Source: Alistipes putredinis
GTDB lineage: Bacteria; Bacteroidota; Bacteroidia; Bacteroidales; Rikenellaceae
NCBI GenBank assembly: GCA_022009915.1
Contig: CP091730.1
Location: 1,798,001-1,862,000, forward strand
Length of the DNA: 64,000 nucleotides
Reading direction: 5' to 3'
The notes under the pieces were generated by a model, which worked only from the letters and a program-made list of their open reading frames with translations, did no database searches and had not been told where the DNA came from. Positions within the stretch are counted from its first letter, which is position 1. Each line of letters begins with the position of its first letter. Of the stretch, positions 21,582 through 34,636 are shown in pieces. The translations under genes were made by a program, and so were the position numbers.

Positions 21582-22528
21582 ATGTCGCTCTTCTCCGAAA
21601 AAAATACTTATCGAATATATAGCCGACGCTTTTCGCCGGTATCGGGAACGGCACTGCGGAGGGCATCGGCGACGATTGCGCGATAGTGCCGCTATCGAAA
21701 GAGGAGTCGATGGTCTTCACCACCGACATGCTGTGCGAGGGGTGCATTTTCTGCGCGAGGCTGCTTCGGCCGAAGAAATCGGCTACAAGGCGCTTGCCGT
21801 AAATCTCAGCGATGTGGCAGCCATGGGGGCGCGGCCCGTTGCCACTATGCTCTCGATTGCAGTTCCGCCTGACTGCGGCAAGGACTGGGCCTTCGGATTC
21901 GTAGACGGGTTCCGCAACCTTTCCCGACAGTACGATGTCGCTCTCATCGGCGGCGATACGGTCGGTTCTTCGCATGGCATTACGATAAATGTCGTGGCGA
22001 TAGGAAAGATAGACAACAGATGCATCAAGCGGCGGCGCGATGCGAAAGCCGGCGACGTGATTGTCGTGAACGATTTTCTGGGCGATTCGGCTGCCGGTCT
22101 TGCGGATGTTCTCGGCGGGCGGTACCACACGCCAGAGGCACGCATACACCACCACCCCGTTCCGCAAATCGACGAAGGAATATGGCTCGGCGGCCGCACG
22201 GAGGTGCATGCCATGATGGATATTTCGGACGGACTGTTTTCCGATTTGCCGCACATACTCGAACTCTCGCACACGGGAGCCTGTGTCCAAATAGACAGGA
22301 TTCCGACCCGCCGCACAATCGAGCAGGCCGTATGCGGAGGTGAAGACTACAAACTTCTGTTTACGGCAGATGCCGACCGGTTCGAATCGCTTGCCGCGGA
22401 CTACAAGGTCCGCTTCGGCTCCGAGCTTCACCCCGTCGGCCGTATTACTTCCGAAACGGGAAAAGCTGCACTGGATGAACGGCGAAAAAGAAATCGAACC
22501 CGATTTTACTCCTTTCAAGCACTTCTGA
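21582..22528 (+). CDS. thiL: Thiamine-monophosphate kinase
   Basis: Phosphorylates thiamine monophosphate to the pyrophosphate cofactor. About 315 residues after correction. Motifs in order: GIGDDCAIVP (metal site), VNLSDVAAMGARP, LIGGDTVGS, MMDISDGLFSD and GGEDYKLLF. The N-terminal 60 codons carry three indels (A run 21598-21604, T run near 21632, one missing G near 21742) and another extra A lies near 22462. The start is the ATG at 21582, divergent from aroQ with an 86-base gap. No other thiamine genes are nearby. Confidence 0.85.
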
Positions 22529-22589
22529 CGATTCGGCCCGAAAGGGCCGGCAGCGCCATATCGGGCAAAAGCAGCCTGCACCGAACGAC

Positions 22590-22617
22590 AAAGGCCGACA
22601 TTGCAATGTCGGCCTTT
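22590..22617. terminator. Bidirectional terminator between thiL and the LEA-like gene
   Basis: A perfectly self-complementary 28-base element (AAAGGCCGACATTG and its mirror) between two convergent genes, flanked by A- and T-rich ends so that it can act on both strands. Confidence 0.8.
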
Positions 22618-22640
22618 ATTGCGATTCGAACCATTCGGCT

Positions 22641-22953
22641 TTAACGAATCTTCTCCTTGACTTTGTCCATAGCCTCGATAGTCTTTTTCAGAAACGGTGT
22701 GCGCGGCATGCGTCGCCCCCTCCTGCACGCGATTCCGGACCTTCATACCGGCTTCCTGCATTCGGTCTGCGATTTTCGACGCTCCGCTTTCGGTTTCGTT
22801 CTTGGCATGCGTTACGATTTCCTGCGTGCGATTGGAAACTTTCTGGACTTTCTCCTGAATGACATGTCGTCTCTCGCGGCCGCGTTTTTCGGCATCGTGC
22901 AAATCCTCTTCGGTTTTCCGGCCGAAAGGTAGATTGTCGTCGTACTTTTTCAT
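22641..22953 (-). CDS. Small LEA/apolipoprotein-like helical protein
   Basis: About 103 residues, highly charged and almost wholly predicted helix. Loosely repeated 11-residue units such as VSNRTQEIVTHAKNE and IADRMQEAGMKVRNRVQEG resemble group 3 LEA-type stress proteins. No signal peptide or membrane segment. One extra base near 22685-22689 shifts the last 20 codons; corrected it ends MDKVKEKIR. It lies 12 bases downstream of a GlsB-type membrane protein gene, suggesting a shared stress operon; that role is inference. Confidence 0.55.
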
Positions 22954-22965
22954 AATTATCGTGAT

Positions 22966-23226
22966 TTAATCCATTTTGATTGTGGCGTCGTGTAAAAAGC
23001 GAAACGATGAGCAGCAGAACGATTGCGCCTATGACCGAAGTCAGAAGGGTGCCGGCCGTCCCCCAACGGTATCCATCCGAAAAGCGAAAACGAGCCAGCC
23101 GCCCAAAAGTCCGCCGATAAGACCCGCAAACAGATTGACCACCAGTCCCGAACCGCTGCCTTTAACAATCAGGCTGGCAATCCATCCCGCCGCCAGTCCT
23201 ATGAGCAAATACCATAAAAAATACAT
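22966..23226 (-). CDS. GlsB/YeaQ/YmgE family stress-response membrane protein
   Basis: About 85 residues. The opening MYFLWYLLIGLAAGWIASLI and the glycine-rich second segment LFAGLIGGLLGGWL are diagnostic of this small transglycosylase-associated family; a third hydrophobic helix (LLTSVIGAIVLLLIVSL) completes it. Members are induced by general stress, but their biochemical role is not established. Up to three single-base insertions affect the second half (near 23003, 23060 and 23080), so the exact C terminus is uncertain; the TAA at 22966 gives a plausible end. Confidence 0.75.
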
Positions 23227-23357
23227 AGCTTGATTTTATTTGTCCGTATACCCTGCATAAACAAAATGTGTACCATATAAAACCTCATGAAAACGCTTCC
23301 GTAGTTTCATGATACGAGCTCGGAGGAAACTTACGCATCGGCCCGCGGTAAAATAAA

Positions 23358-23389
23358 TTTGCCGTTACTGCCCTCTTGCACTATCTTTG
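23358..23389 (+). promoter_or_regulatory. Bacteroidota-type promoter for the M16 peptidase gene
   Basis: A -33 TTTG (23358-23361) and a -7 TATCTTTG (23382-23389) are separated by 20 bases, close to the consensus arrangement, and lie 21 bases upstream of the ATG at 23410. Confidence 0.7.
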
Positions 23390-23409
23390 TCTTCCGAAAC
23401 AGTGAGGAT

Positions 23410-24626
23410 ATGGAATTTTTCACTCTAACGCTCGACAACGGACTGCGCTGCATACACAAACGCATCAAATCGCCCGTGGCGTACTGCGCTCTTGTAACAA
23501 ACACCGGCAGCCGCGACGAGTCGGCCGGCGAGCACGGTTTGGCTCACTTCACCGAGCACACCATCTTCAAGGGAACCGCCCGACGGAAAGCCTACCAGAT
23601 AAATTGCCGGCTGGAAAATCTGGGCGGCGAGACTCAACGCATTCACCACTAAAGGAAGACACTACCGTGCACGCGACAGTCATGCGCGGAGATTTCGCAA
23701 AGGCCGCGGAGCTGATTTCGGACGTGGTGTTCAACGCTACGTTTCCGGAACACGAAATCGACAAGGAGCGCAAGGTGATTATCGACGAGATAAACACCTA
23801 CCGCGACATGCCTTCCGACAGGATATTCGACGAATTCGACTCGCTCATGTTCGGACCGTCGCCGCTCGGACGCAACATTTTGGGGACCAAGAGCCGGTGA
23901 ACCGTTTCAACAGCAAAGACATTCGGAATTTCACAAAAAGGACCTATACGCCCGACCAGATGGTATTCTCGTCGATAGGCGACATCTCGCAAAGCACATT
24001 CGAGAGGACCGTGCAAAAATACTTCGGACAGATACCCGCAGCGAAAAGGACGTTCGAGCGGCAGGGGCCTCCCGCCTACGTGCCGTTCGCCAAGACGGCC
24101 CACCACTCCACTCATCAGGCCCACTGCATCCTCGGCTGGCGAGCCTACGATCTCAATCACGCCTCGCGTCTGCCGCTGGCGCTGATAGTGAACATTCTGG
24201 GCGGGCCGTCGGCCAATTCGCTTCTGAACGTACTGCTCCGAGAACGCAACGGTCTGTCGTACAACATCGACGCCTCGTATGCCCCGCTCACCGACACAGG
24301 GCTCGCCTCCGTGTATTTCAGCTGCGACAAGGACAATACGCAGCAGTGCATCGAACTCGCGACATCGGTCATCGAACAGGCTCAAAACCCAGCCCCTGTC
24401 GGCACGGCAGCTGTCCATGGCCAAACGTCAGTTCATCGGTCAAATGGCCGTTTCGATGGACTCCAACGAAAGCTACATGTTAGGCGTCGGGAAGAGCTTT
24501 CTGGTATACGGCGAGGTGGACGAAATGCCCGCGATATGCAGCAAGATAAAGGCCATAACCTCGCAGCAGCTGACCGATATAGCGGCAGACGTTTTCAAGG
24601 ATGTCTCGACACTAATCTACACCTGA
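23410..24626 (+). CDS. M16 family zinc metallopeptidase
   Basis: A ~404-residue insulinase/processing-peptidase-like protein. HGLAHFTEHTIFKGT contains the inverted zinc motif HxxEH near residue 45, and a downstream glutamate-containing segment (ERKVIIDEINTYRDMPSDR) supplies the third ligand. The C-terminal half has the non-catalytic M16 fold (LLRERNGLSYNIDASYAP). No signal peptide is apparent, so a cytoplasmic role is likely. Three or more indels interrupt it, two of them insertions inside expected AGCT sites (23630-23634, 24378-24382). Its TGA overlaps the next gene's ATG (TGATG). Confidence 0.85.
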
Positions 24627-25271
24627 TGGACGCACTCGAACAATACATATCCATGCACGCCACGGCGGAAGATGAGCTTCTGACCGAACTCGACAGAGCG
24701 ACGCACCAGATGGTCATGCAGCCGCGGATGATTTCAGGCAACGTACAGGGGAGGTTTCTCAAAATGACGGTGCAGATGATGCGGCCGCGGCGTGTGCTCG
24801 AAATCGGGACTTTCACCGGTTATTCGGCTCTCTGCATGGCATCCGGACTCGAAGAGGGAGCCTTTATTGATACCGTGGAGGTGGACGACGAATTGCAGGG
24901 CCTCGCCCAGTCGTTCTTCGACCGCAGTGCGTGCGGCGACAAGATTCGCCTGCATATAGGTTCGGCTTTGGACGTAGTGCCGCAGGCTGGGAGAGACATA
25001 CGATTTGGTTTTCATGGACGGCGACAAACGCGAATATCCGCTTTATTACTCCATGCTCATGGGCGACAGCGGTTCGAAGGCAGCGGTTCGCAGCGGTTCG
25101 GTGATTCTGGCCGACAACGTACTGTGGTACGGAAAAGTCGCCGACCCGCATTGCACGGACAAGCACACCGCCGCAATACGTCTTTTCAACGACACGGTGG
25201 CAAGCGACAGCCGCGTCGAATGCACTATTCTGCCTATTCGCGACGGCATCAGCATGATTCGCGTGAAATAG
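24626..25271 (+). CDS. O-methyltransferase (SAM-dependent)
   Basis: About 214 residues of the O-methyltransferase family 3 (caffeoyl-CoA/catechol type). VLEIGTFTGYSALCMASGL is the SAM-binding motif I, VEVDDE the acidic end of strand 2, and VFMDGDKREY the metal-binding DxDK-like motif. Acceptor unknown. One insertion at 24984-24988, inside an expected AGCT, splits the gene. It is translationally coupled to the M16 gene through a TGATG overlap and converges with uvrA. Confidence 0.82.
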
Positions 25272-25355
25272 CCCGCACTGCTCTGGCCGCAGATGTCTCG
25301 CCAGTGCGCCGGAGCGATTTCGGAATCGCCAGCATAGCCCACAACATTGGGAATT

Positions 25356-28159
25356 CTACTGATGTTTCTGTTCGCGGGCTGAAAGAAAACGTCCCGTATA
25401 ACTGTTCTCGCAGGCGGCCAAATCGTGCGGCGTACCCTCGAAAACTATGTTTCCGCCGCCCTCGCCGCCTTCCGGTCCCAAGTCGATTACCCAATCCGCA
25501 CACTTTATCACGTCCATGTTGTGCTCCACGACCACAATCGTGTGACCCTTGCGCAAAAGTGCATCGAAAGCCGCAAGAAGTTTGTTTATGTCGTGGAAAT
25601 GCAGGCCGGTAGTCGGTTCGTCGAAAATGAACATCACATTGCCCGACGTGGAATCTTTGAGCAGGAACGATGCGAGCTTCACCCTCTGGCTCTCGCCGCC
25701 GGAAAGCGTCGAGGAAGACTGTCCCAGTTTTACATAGCCGAGGCCCACGTCCTGCAAGACCTTGATACGCTCCACTATACGCCTGTTCACGGCCGCAGTT
25801 TCCGCACCGAAAAACTCCACAGCCTCGTCCACCGTCATTTCCAGAACGTCGTATATGGACTTGCCGCGATACTTTACTTCCAGAATCTCCTCCTTGAACC
25901 GCCGTCCGCCGCAGCTGTCGCATTTGAGTTCGACGTCGGCCATGAACTGCATGCCGACTTTTATATAGCCCTCGCCCTGACACTCTTCGCACCGGCCGCC
26001 GGCCGTGTTGAACGAAAACGATGCGGCGGAAATGCCGTTATGTTTGGCATACGGCTGTTCGGCGAACAACTTGCGAATATCATCGTAGGCCTTTATATAC
26101 GTGACCGGATTGGAGCGCGACGACTTGCCGATAGGGTTCTGGTCTATCATCTCCACGCCTTTCAGAAGTTTTACGTCCCCTTCCAGAGCCTTGAAACTGC
26201 CCGGCTTCACTCCGCTCTCGTCGAGCGAGCGACGAAGCGCCGGATACAACACTCCGCGCACAAGCGACGACTTGCCGCTGCCGCTCACTCCCGTCACGCA
26301 TGTCATAACGCCGAGCGGGAAGCGCACGTCGATTCCTTTCAGATTATTGGCCGTCACACCTTTGAGCTGAACAGCTTTGCTCCACCCGCGCACAGATGGC
26401 GGAACCTCGATGCTACGGCGTCCCGACAGATAATCCGCCGTCAGAGACCGCTTGCATTTCAGAAGCTCTTCCATAGGACCGCAGAATACTACCTCGCCGC
26501 CGTTATAGCCGGCACCGGGGCCTATATCCACAATAACGTCGGCGGCACGTATGATCTCCTCCTCATGCTCTACGACGATGACCGTATTGCCCAGATCGCG
26601 CAGCTGCTTGAGTACCTTTATCAGACGGTGCGTATCACGCGGGTGCAGGCCGATGCTCGGTTCGTCGAGTATATATAGCGAACCCACCAGATTGCTGCCC
26701 AGCGAAGCGGACAGATTGATTCTCTGGCTCTCGCCGCCCGAAAGCGTCGAAGAGAGACGGTCGAGGGTAAGATAGCCCAACCCTACGTCAGAAAGGCACT
26801 GCAAACGCGAGAGTATCTCCGCGAGTACGCGCTGCGCTGTCTTGGCATCGTACTCGTCGAGTCTCAGCTCCCTGAAAAAACGCAACGACTCGTCCACCGG
26901 CATGGAGGTGATTTCGGCGATATTCTTTCCGCCGACCTTGACGTAGAGCGCCTCCTTGCGAAGACGCGAACCGCCGCACTCCGGACATGTGGTCTTGCCC
27001 GTATAACGCGCCAGCAGAACGCGGTACTGAATCTTATAACGCTCGCTCTCAATCCATTTGAAGAACTCGTCCACTCCGTGGAAATACTCGTTTCCGCTCC
27101 ACAGTTCGCGACGCTGCTGCGGAGTAAGCTGATAATACGGTCTGTGAATCGGGAAATCGCACTTGTAGGCATTGTCCACAACCTGCTGACGCCACCAGCC
27201 CATAGTCTCGCCGCGCCAGCACACCAGAGCGCCGTCGTACACCGACTTCGACTTGTCCGGCACGACCAAATCCTCGTCTATGCCGGTAATCTTGCCGTAG
27301 CCCTCGCACAGAGGACACGCCCCGAGCGGATTGTTGAAACTGAACATATGTTCGGTGGGCTGCTCGAAACTCATGCCGTCGGCCTCGAAACGTGACGAGA
27401 AATCGCGAATCTCGTACTCTCCGCGCTGCGTGCCGTGAAAAAAATCACGCGGCACACGCCCTTGCCGTAATCAAATGCCTTGGACACCGAATCGCTCAAC
27501 CGGCCAACGGTATCCTCGTTAGAGACGACCCTTACGCGGTCGATTACTACATCCAACTCCGAAGCGGAGAAGTTCTCATCGACCAACGGAATGACATCCT
27601 CGATAAAAGCGAAATCGCCCTTGTACCACAATCTTTGCAAACCGTCACGCATCAGCAGCGTCAGATGCTCGATTATTCCCTGCCCCTCGCCCAAAACGAG
27701 CGGTGCGGCAATCGACACCCGCACGCCCTCGCGGCGCAAAAGTTCGTGCACCACATCATCGGTAGAGTACCGGTGCACTTCGCATCCCGAAATCGGAGAG
27801 TAGGTCTTGCCGATACGGGCGAACAGAAGTTTAAGATAGTCGTAAATCTCCGTAGAGGTGCCAACGGTCGAACGCGGATTGCGCGTATTGACCTTTTGCT
27901 CCACGGCTATGGCCGGAGCGATGCCCGAGATAATATCCGCATCGGGTTTGTCGATACGTCCCAGAAACTGACGCGCATAGGCCGAAAGGCTCTCCACATA
28001 GCGGCGCTGCCCCTCGGCGAATATCGTGTCGAACGCCAGAGTGGACTTGCCGGAACCGGACAGTCCGGTTATGACCACCAGTTTGTTGTGCGGAATGTCC
28101 ACATCGATGTTCTTCAAGTTGTGGACCCTCGCACCCTTTATATGTATGAATTGCGACAA
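25356..28159 (-). CDS. uvrA: Excinuclease ABC subunit A
   Basis: DNA damage recognition ATPase of nucleotide excision repair. 934 residues, normal length. Two ABC modules: Walker [17 protein letters not shown] and [16 protein letters not shown], signature [13 protein letters not shown] and [13 protein letters not shown], plus zinc-binding cysteine pairs ([26 protein letters not shown]). One base is missing from the A run 27438-27444. The start is TTG at 28159, chosen because GGAGG lies about 8 bases upstream and no in-frame ATG fits. It is the last gene of the gltX-to-uvrA run and converges with the methyltransferase gene. Confidence 0.93.
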
Positions 28160-28243
28160 ATCTTATCCTCCCGTTGTTTTTTCATGTTCGGCCTGCGCTC
28201 TACTGCCGCAGAAAGCCGACGCTCTCGAACCGGTCCGGTCCCG

Positions 28244-28711
28244 TTATTTTTCGAGTTTCATCTGAGGCCGCGACGTCACCTTTTCGCAATAACGGCAGCG
28301 AAGCTCCACACTGCCGCTGCGCTGCACCACGTCGAAAGCCGTTCGCACCGGCTCGTTATTGGTGATGCACTTCGGATTGGCGCACCGCACGAATCCTTCG
28401 ATATGCTGCGGAACGGTGACCTTGCGCTTTTCGACCACCTCGAAATCGCGTATCGTATTGACAATCGCCATCGGCGCGAACAGAGCGATACGGTTTATCT
28501 CGTCCTGAGCGCAATAGCGGTCATTGAGTTTGATTATCGCCTTGGTGCCCATGCGTTTGCTTTCGAGATTGATGCCGAAGGTCATGCGACACTCCGTATC
28601 CTTGTCCAGCCCCATTATCCGGATTATGGTAAAGAGCGCCTCCGACGGAATGTGGTCTATCACCGTACCGTTCTCTATCGCTCTGACTTCCATTATCTTA
28701 TCTTTTGCCAT
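28244..28711 (-). CDS. pyrI: Aspartate carbamoyltransferase regulatory subunit
   Basis: Binds nucleotide effectors and, through zinc, the catalytic subunit. 155 intact residues; the C-terminal zinc site is formed by [10 protein letters not shown] and RCRYCEK. It follows pyrB by 9 bases, the usual pyrBI order. Its presence implies allosteric control of pyrimidine synthesis by CTP/ATP, known for the family. Confidence 0.93.
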   Translation of the reverse strand: MAKDKIMEVRAIENGTVIDHIPSEALFTIIRIMGLDKDTECRMTFGINLESKRMGTKAIIKLNDRYCAQDEINRIALFAPMAIVNTIRDFEVVEKRKVTVPQHIEGFVRCANPKCITNNEPVRTAFDVVQRSGSVELRCRYCEKVTSRPQMKLEK

Positions 28712-28720
28712 GATATTCCT

Positions 28721-29635
28721 CTATTTTTTAACGCCCAACAGATAACTGATTATTGCCATACGGGTATATACGCCGTTTTGCGTCTGGTTGAAGTAATATG
28801 CCTTCGGAGTTGGCATCCACATCCTGCTCTATCTCTCCCACGCGCGGCAGCGGATGCAGAATACGCATGTTGGGCTTGGTGCCTTCCAGCATGCTGTTTT
28901 TCAACACGTACACGTTCTTCACCCTTTCGTACTCCATCGGGTCGGTGAAGCGCTCCTTCTGCACGCGGGTCATGTAGACTATATCCGCCTCGTTAATCGA
29001 GTCGTCTATCTCGTGCTTCTCGACGAATTTCAAACCCTTGTCAGACAGAAAAGTCTTGTATTCCTGCGGCATCTCCAATTCGGGCGGAGCCACGAACGTG
29101 AACTTGGCGCCGAAGTGCGACATGGCCTGCAAAAAGCGAGTGCACCGTGCGGCCGTACTTCAAATCGCCTATCATCATGATGTTTATATCGTCCAACCGC
29201 CCCTGCGTCTTCTTTATCGAATAAATGTCCAGCAGCGTCTGCGAGGGATGCTGATTGGCTCCGTCGCCGGCATTGACCACCGGCACTTTCGAAATCTCGC
29301 TCGCATAGCGCGGGGCACCCTCTATTGAGTGGCGCATCACAATCATGTCGCAATAGTTCGAAATGACCTGAATGGTGTCATGGAAAGTCTCGCCTTTCGA
29401 CACGCTGGTATTGGCAGCGTCCGAAAAACCTATCACACGAGCCCCCAGCCGATTTATCGCGCTCTCGAAACTCAGTCTGGTGCGGGTAGATGGCTCGAAA
29501 AACAGCGACGCTATCACCCTGCCCTGCAAAAGCGGCTGATATGGATTCTTCTCGAAATCCGCGGCCAGTTCCGTAATACGGACTATCTCCTCTTTGGTGA
29601 AGTCCGTAATTGAAATCAGAGATGGTTTTTCCCAT
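28721..29635 (-). CDS. pyrB: Aspartate carbamoyltransferase catalytic subunit
   Basis: Condenses carbamoyl phosphate with aspartate in de novo pyrimidine synthesis. About 304 residues. [15 protein letters not shown] is the carbamoyl-phosphate loop, HPSQTLLD and [11 protein letters not shown] further ligands. Three single-base insertions break it: in the T run near 29625-29629, near 29132 and near 28804. The start is the ATG at 29635, 5 bases after the yigZ stop. No leader attenuator is visible in this tight spacing, so regulation from an upstream operon promoter is likely. Confidence 0.92.
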
Positions 29636-29640
29636 AAGTT

Positions 29641-30246
29641 TCAGATATAGTTTTTAATGTACATACTCTCTATTTTCTCCAAACGCCCGCGAAGCTGCTC
29701 CGCCATACTGCGGCGGATAGACAGGCTCACGCTGCACATGTTGTCGAACCGCTGGCTCACGACCCTCGGCTGCATGTCCTTGACCACGCGCATCACTTCG
29801 CCATGCACCTGATAGGGGAACTCTATATCGAAGGTCGTATCCACGGTGCGTTCGACTATCCGCGCACAGGCGAGCACGTCCGCAGCCGACTGCCGATAGG
29901 CCTCGATAAGCCCCGAGACGCCGAGTTTCGTGCCGCCGAAATAGCGCACCACCGCAATCAGGCAATCGGTGACATCGGCCGAAAGCAGCTGTCCCAGAAT
30001 CGGCCGGCCGGCAGTTCCCGACGGCTCGCCGTCGTCGTTGGCCCGCGTCCTCTCTCCCGCAGCGCCCATACGCCATGCGTAGCAGTGATGCGTGGCATCG
30101 TAGTATTTCTTGCGCAGCGCATCCAAACAATCCTTTATTTGCTCCGCATTACAGACAGGATAGGCAAAGGCGAGGAACTTGCTGCTCTTCTCCTTGAAAA
30201 TCGCGCTCGAAGGAGCCTCTATCGTTCTGTAACTGTCGCCGTCCAT
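29641..30246 (-). CDS. YigZ/IMPACT family protein
   Basis: An intact 201-residue member of the IMPACT/YigZ family, with the N-terminal HHCYAWRM and the diagnostic VRYFGGTKLGVSGLIEAY. Bacterial members have an unknown cellular role; the fold resembles translation-associated proteins. The ATG at 30246 lies 2 bases after the lepB stop, and pyrB follows 5 bases downstream, so it is inside the gltX-lepB-pyr operon. Confidence 0.85.
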   Translation of the reverse strand: MDGDSYRTIEAPSSAIFKEKSSKFLAFAYPVCNAEQIKDCLDALRKKYYDATHHCYAWRMGAAGERTRANDDGEPSGTAGRPILGQLLSADVTDCLIAVVRYFGGTKLGVSGLIEAYRQSAADVLACARIVERTVDTTFDIEFPYQVHGEVMRVVKDMQPRVVSQRFDNMCSVSLSIRRSMAEQLRGRLEKIESMYIKNYI

Positions 30247-30248
30247 TT

Positions 30249-31620
30249 CTACTTTGCAGCACGGAACATTCTGTTCCAGCGAATATTGTGAGGGAATTTC
30301 TTGTCCTTGTCCAACGAAAGCCATACGAACGATGCCTTGCCCACTATATGATCCTCGGGCACGAAACCCCAGAAACGCGAATCGGCCGAATTGTGCCGGT
30401 TGTCGCCCATCATGAAGTAATAGTCCATGGCAAAGGTATAGCTGTCTGCCTTCTCTCCGTTGATATATATATCCTCGCCGTCCACTCTCAGGCTGTTGCC
30501 TTCGTACACCTCGATTATACGTCTGTACAGAGGCAGGTTCTCGACTGTCAGAGCGACAGTGGCGCCGCGTGCCGGAACCCACAGCGGACCGAAATAATCC
30601 TCCGTCCAAGCTGAAAGAAGTATCGTTGGGGAAAATCATGCTCATGGCATCCCGCTGCTCGTACTTTCTTACGGACACGACATTGCGCATGCCGCGCACT
30701 CGCTCCAAGGCCTCATCAGTAAGCGGAAGAATGTACATTCCGCTGGCGCGGTCGTAGGATATGTCGTCATCGGCAATACCCATATCCTCCAAAACGACGC
30801 GCGAGATAGGCGAAGAGGTCTCTATGAAATATATGTACTGACGGCCGGCGAAATGCTGCTGCGGTTCGCCGTTCACGTAAAGCTGCGAGGCCTCGACGCG
30901 AATCGTATCGCCGGGGATGCCCACGCACCTTTTAATATAGTTCTCGCGCTTGTCCACAGGCCTCGATACTATCGTATAGTCTCTGCCGAGCCGCTCCCTG
31001 CCGCGTTTTTCGCCGAAACGGGCCTGATACTCCCTGAGAACGTCGTAATACGTGACAGCCTGATTCTCCAAAAGCACCGTATCGCCAGCCGGAAAGTTGA
31101 ACACCACGACATCGTTGCGCCTTATCGGCCTGAGGCCTTTCAATCTCCTGTAAGGCAACTTTATGCACTCGGAATACGATTTCTTGGTTTTCGAAAGCGG
31201 CATGGTGTGATGCACCAGCGGAAACGAAAGCGGCGTATTGGGCATCTGCGGGCCGTAGGTAACCTTGCTGACATACAGATAATCGCCCACCAGCAGACTT
31301 TTTTCCATCGAAGAGGTGGGAATCACGTACATCTGGAAAATGAATATATGCACTATCGAAGCCACCACCGCAGCGAAGACGATTGCCTCGACCCACTCCA
31401 TTACGCTTTTATAGCTCTTGTTGCGGGCTTTGAGCTCTCGGTGGTAGTGCCATACGGCCCTGTCGAAATACTTCGTTATGTACCAGTCGAAGATTACCGG
31501 AAGGCCGAGCAGCCACCACATGTTTCCCGTCCACACCACGAATATGAGCAGATACGGTACGGCAATCAGCGCGAAACGCCACCAGCGCGAGGCGGGTATG
31601 TCCTTGAATATGTTCTTCAT
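30249..31620 (-). CDS. lepB: Signal peptidase I
   Basis: Membrane protease that removes signal peptides from secreted proteins. About 457 residues, longer than the ~324 of E. coli owing to an extended domain. Two or three N-terminal hydrophobic segments precede the catalytic Ser in [19 protein letters not shown], the general-base Lys in [13 protein letters not shown], and the C-terminal [16 protein letters not shown]. One extra base near 30599 splits off the last ~115 residues. Its ATG overlaps the dapB stop (ATGA). Confidence 0.9.
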
Positions 31621-32336
31621 CACAACTCCAACAAATCGTCCATAGTATATATGCCGCTGCGGCCGCGCATAAATTCGGCGGCAAGAACCGCCCCGAGAGC
31701 GAATCCGCTGCGGTTTTTGGCCGTATGCGTAACAGAGAGCACGTCGGCCTCGGATTCGTAGGTAACGGTATGAATGCCCGGCACTACGCTGCGCCTTACG
31801 GCGGTCACCTCCAACTCCTCGGGCCGCGTAGTCACGCCGCACACCCACTTGTCCTTGCGCACCAAACCGGCGACGATGTCGTCGGCCAGCGCTACGGCCG
31901 TTCCGCTGGGAGCGTCCTTTTTCTGCGTATGGTGCGTCTCCTCGACCGTTACGTCGTACTCCGGAAAACGGTTCATCATACCGGCCAGCACCCTGTTTAT
32001 CCTGAACATCAGATTCACTCCTATGCTGTAATTCGACGCATAGAAGAATCCGCCGCCGTGTTTCTCGCAAAGTTCCCTGACCAGAGGCATTTTATCCGTC
32101 CATGCGGTGGTGCCGCACACGACAGGCACGCCGCACTCGATGCACTTTGCCACATTTTTTCGCAGGCCGTAGCGGGCGTGGTGAACTCCACGGCCACGTC
32201 GATGCCTGCGAGTTTTTTTCGGCACACAGGTCGGCGGCATTGTCCGCATCGACAATCAACGGCACGTCATGTCCTCTCTGCGAAAGGATGCGGTGAATCT
32301 CGCGGCCCATTTTTCCGTATCCTATAATGGCGACAT

Positions 32337-32340
<4 letters not shown>
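31620..32340 (-). CDS. dapB: 4-hydroxy-tetrahydrodipicolinate reductase
   Basis: NAD(P)H-dependent step of lysine and diaminopimelate synthesis. About 240 residues. N-terminal Rossmann GYGKMGREI, FTTPAT in the linker, and the substrate motif ETHHTQKKDAPSGTA are clear. Two homopolymer errors near 32155-32160 and 32214-32220 break the frame in the first third. Both ends overlap neighbours by ATGA (gltX upstream, lepB downstream). Confidence 0.92.
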
Positions 32341-33867
<1,527 letters not shown>

Positions 33868-33890
33868 TTACTTATCTGTGTTTTTCTTCT

Positions 33891-34619
33891 CTATTTCAAA
33901 CGATATTCGAGGCGCATTGTGATGCGAGCCTTCTTGTTGCGGCTCGAAGTGTTGAACGAACCGCCAGCCGAGAACTCCTCGTTGCTGTTGGCGCCCGTTA
34001 TCTGGAATACGCCCATGCGGGCCGAAGCCACGCGGCCTATTTCGGCACCCGCATTGGCTGCAATCTTTTCGGCACGGGTCCTCGCATCGGCCGAAGCCTT
34101 TTCTATCAGACCGAGCTTCACGTCATCGAGTTTGGTATAATAATACGACGGCTGGGCGGCATCTATGGACACGCCCTTGGCTATGAGCGACGATATTTCG
34201 CGCGAGACATTCTCCACGGCATCCAGATTGGAAGACTCTATGACGAATTCCTGACGAAGTTCGTAGCCGGTGAAACGCTGTCCCGCCCAGTTGCCGTTAG
34301 GGCCGTAAACGCTCTCGAAAGTCTTGTTTAAATTGACGAACTGGAAAACCACGGCCGAAGGCTCTATGCCTTTGGATGTCAAAAAGTCCGACACTTTCTT
34401 CTTGCTGGACTCCAACTGCGCGTAACCGCTCTCCGCGTTGGGCGATTCGGCTGTGATATACCCGCGCCACACTATCAAATCGGAGGTGAACTCCGTCTCA
34501 CCCAGACCGGTCACCACAATCGTATCCTGCGAGCGGTATTTGTAAGTATAGGCACTGCCCAGCACCGCTGCGGCAACTATTATCGCAGCGCACACTCCAA
34601 TCCATCCGTAATTTTTCAT
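33891..34619 (-). CDS. SIMPL domain (DUF541) protein
   Basis: 242 intact residues: an N-terminal membrane anchor or signal (IGVCAAIIVAAAVLGSAYTY) followed by a SIMPL/DUF541 domain, recognised by VTGLGETEF near residue 37 and the C-terminal ARITMRLEYRL. Family members are periplasmic or surface proteins of unknown function, with some linked to oxidative stress. It follows ychF by 17 bases. Confidence 0.8.
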   Translation of the reverse strand: MKNYGWIGVCAAIIVAAAVLGSAYTYKYRSQDTIVVTGLGETEFTSDLIVWRGYITAESPNAESGYAQLESSKKKVSDFLTSKGIEPSAVVFQFVNLNKTFESVYGPNGNWAGQRFTGYELRQEFVIESSNLDAVENVSREISSLIAKGVSIDAAQPSYYYTKLDDVKLGLIEKASADARTRAEKIAANAGAEIGRVASARMGVFQITGANSNEEFSAGGSFNTSSRNKKARITMRLEYRLK

Positions 34620-34636
34620 AATCGCGATATTGTTTT

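Noticed and set aside
25272..25355. A terminator between the methyltransferase gene and uvrA
   Set aside because: Only a 6-bp stem with a 20-base loop and no T run can be drawn, too weak to call.
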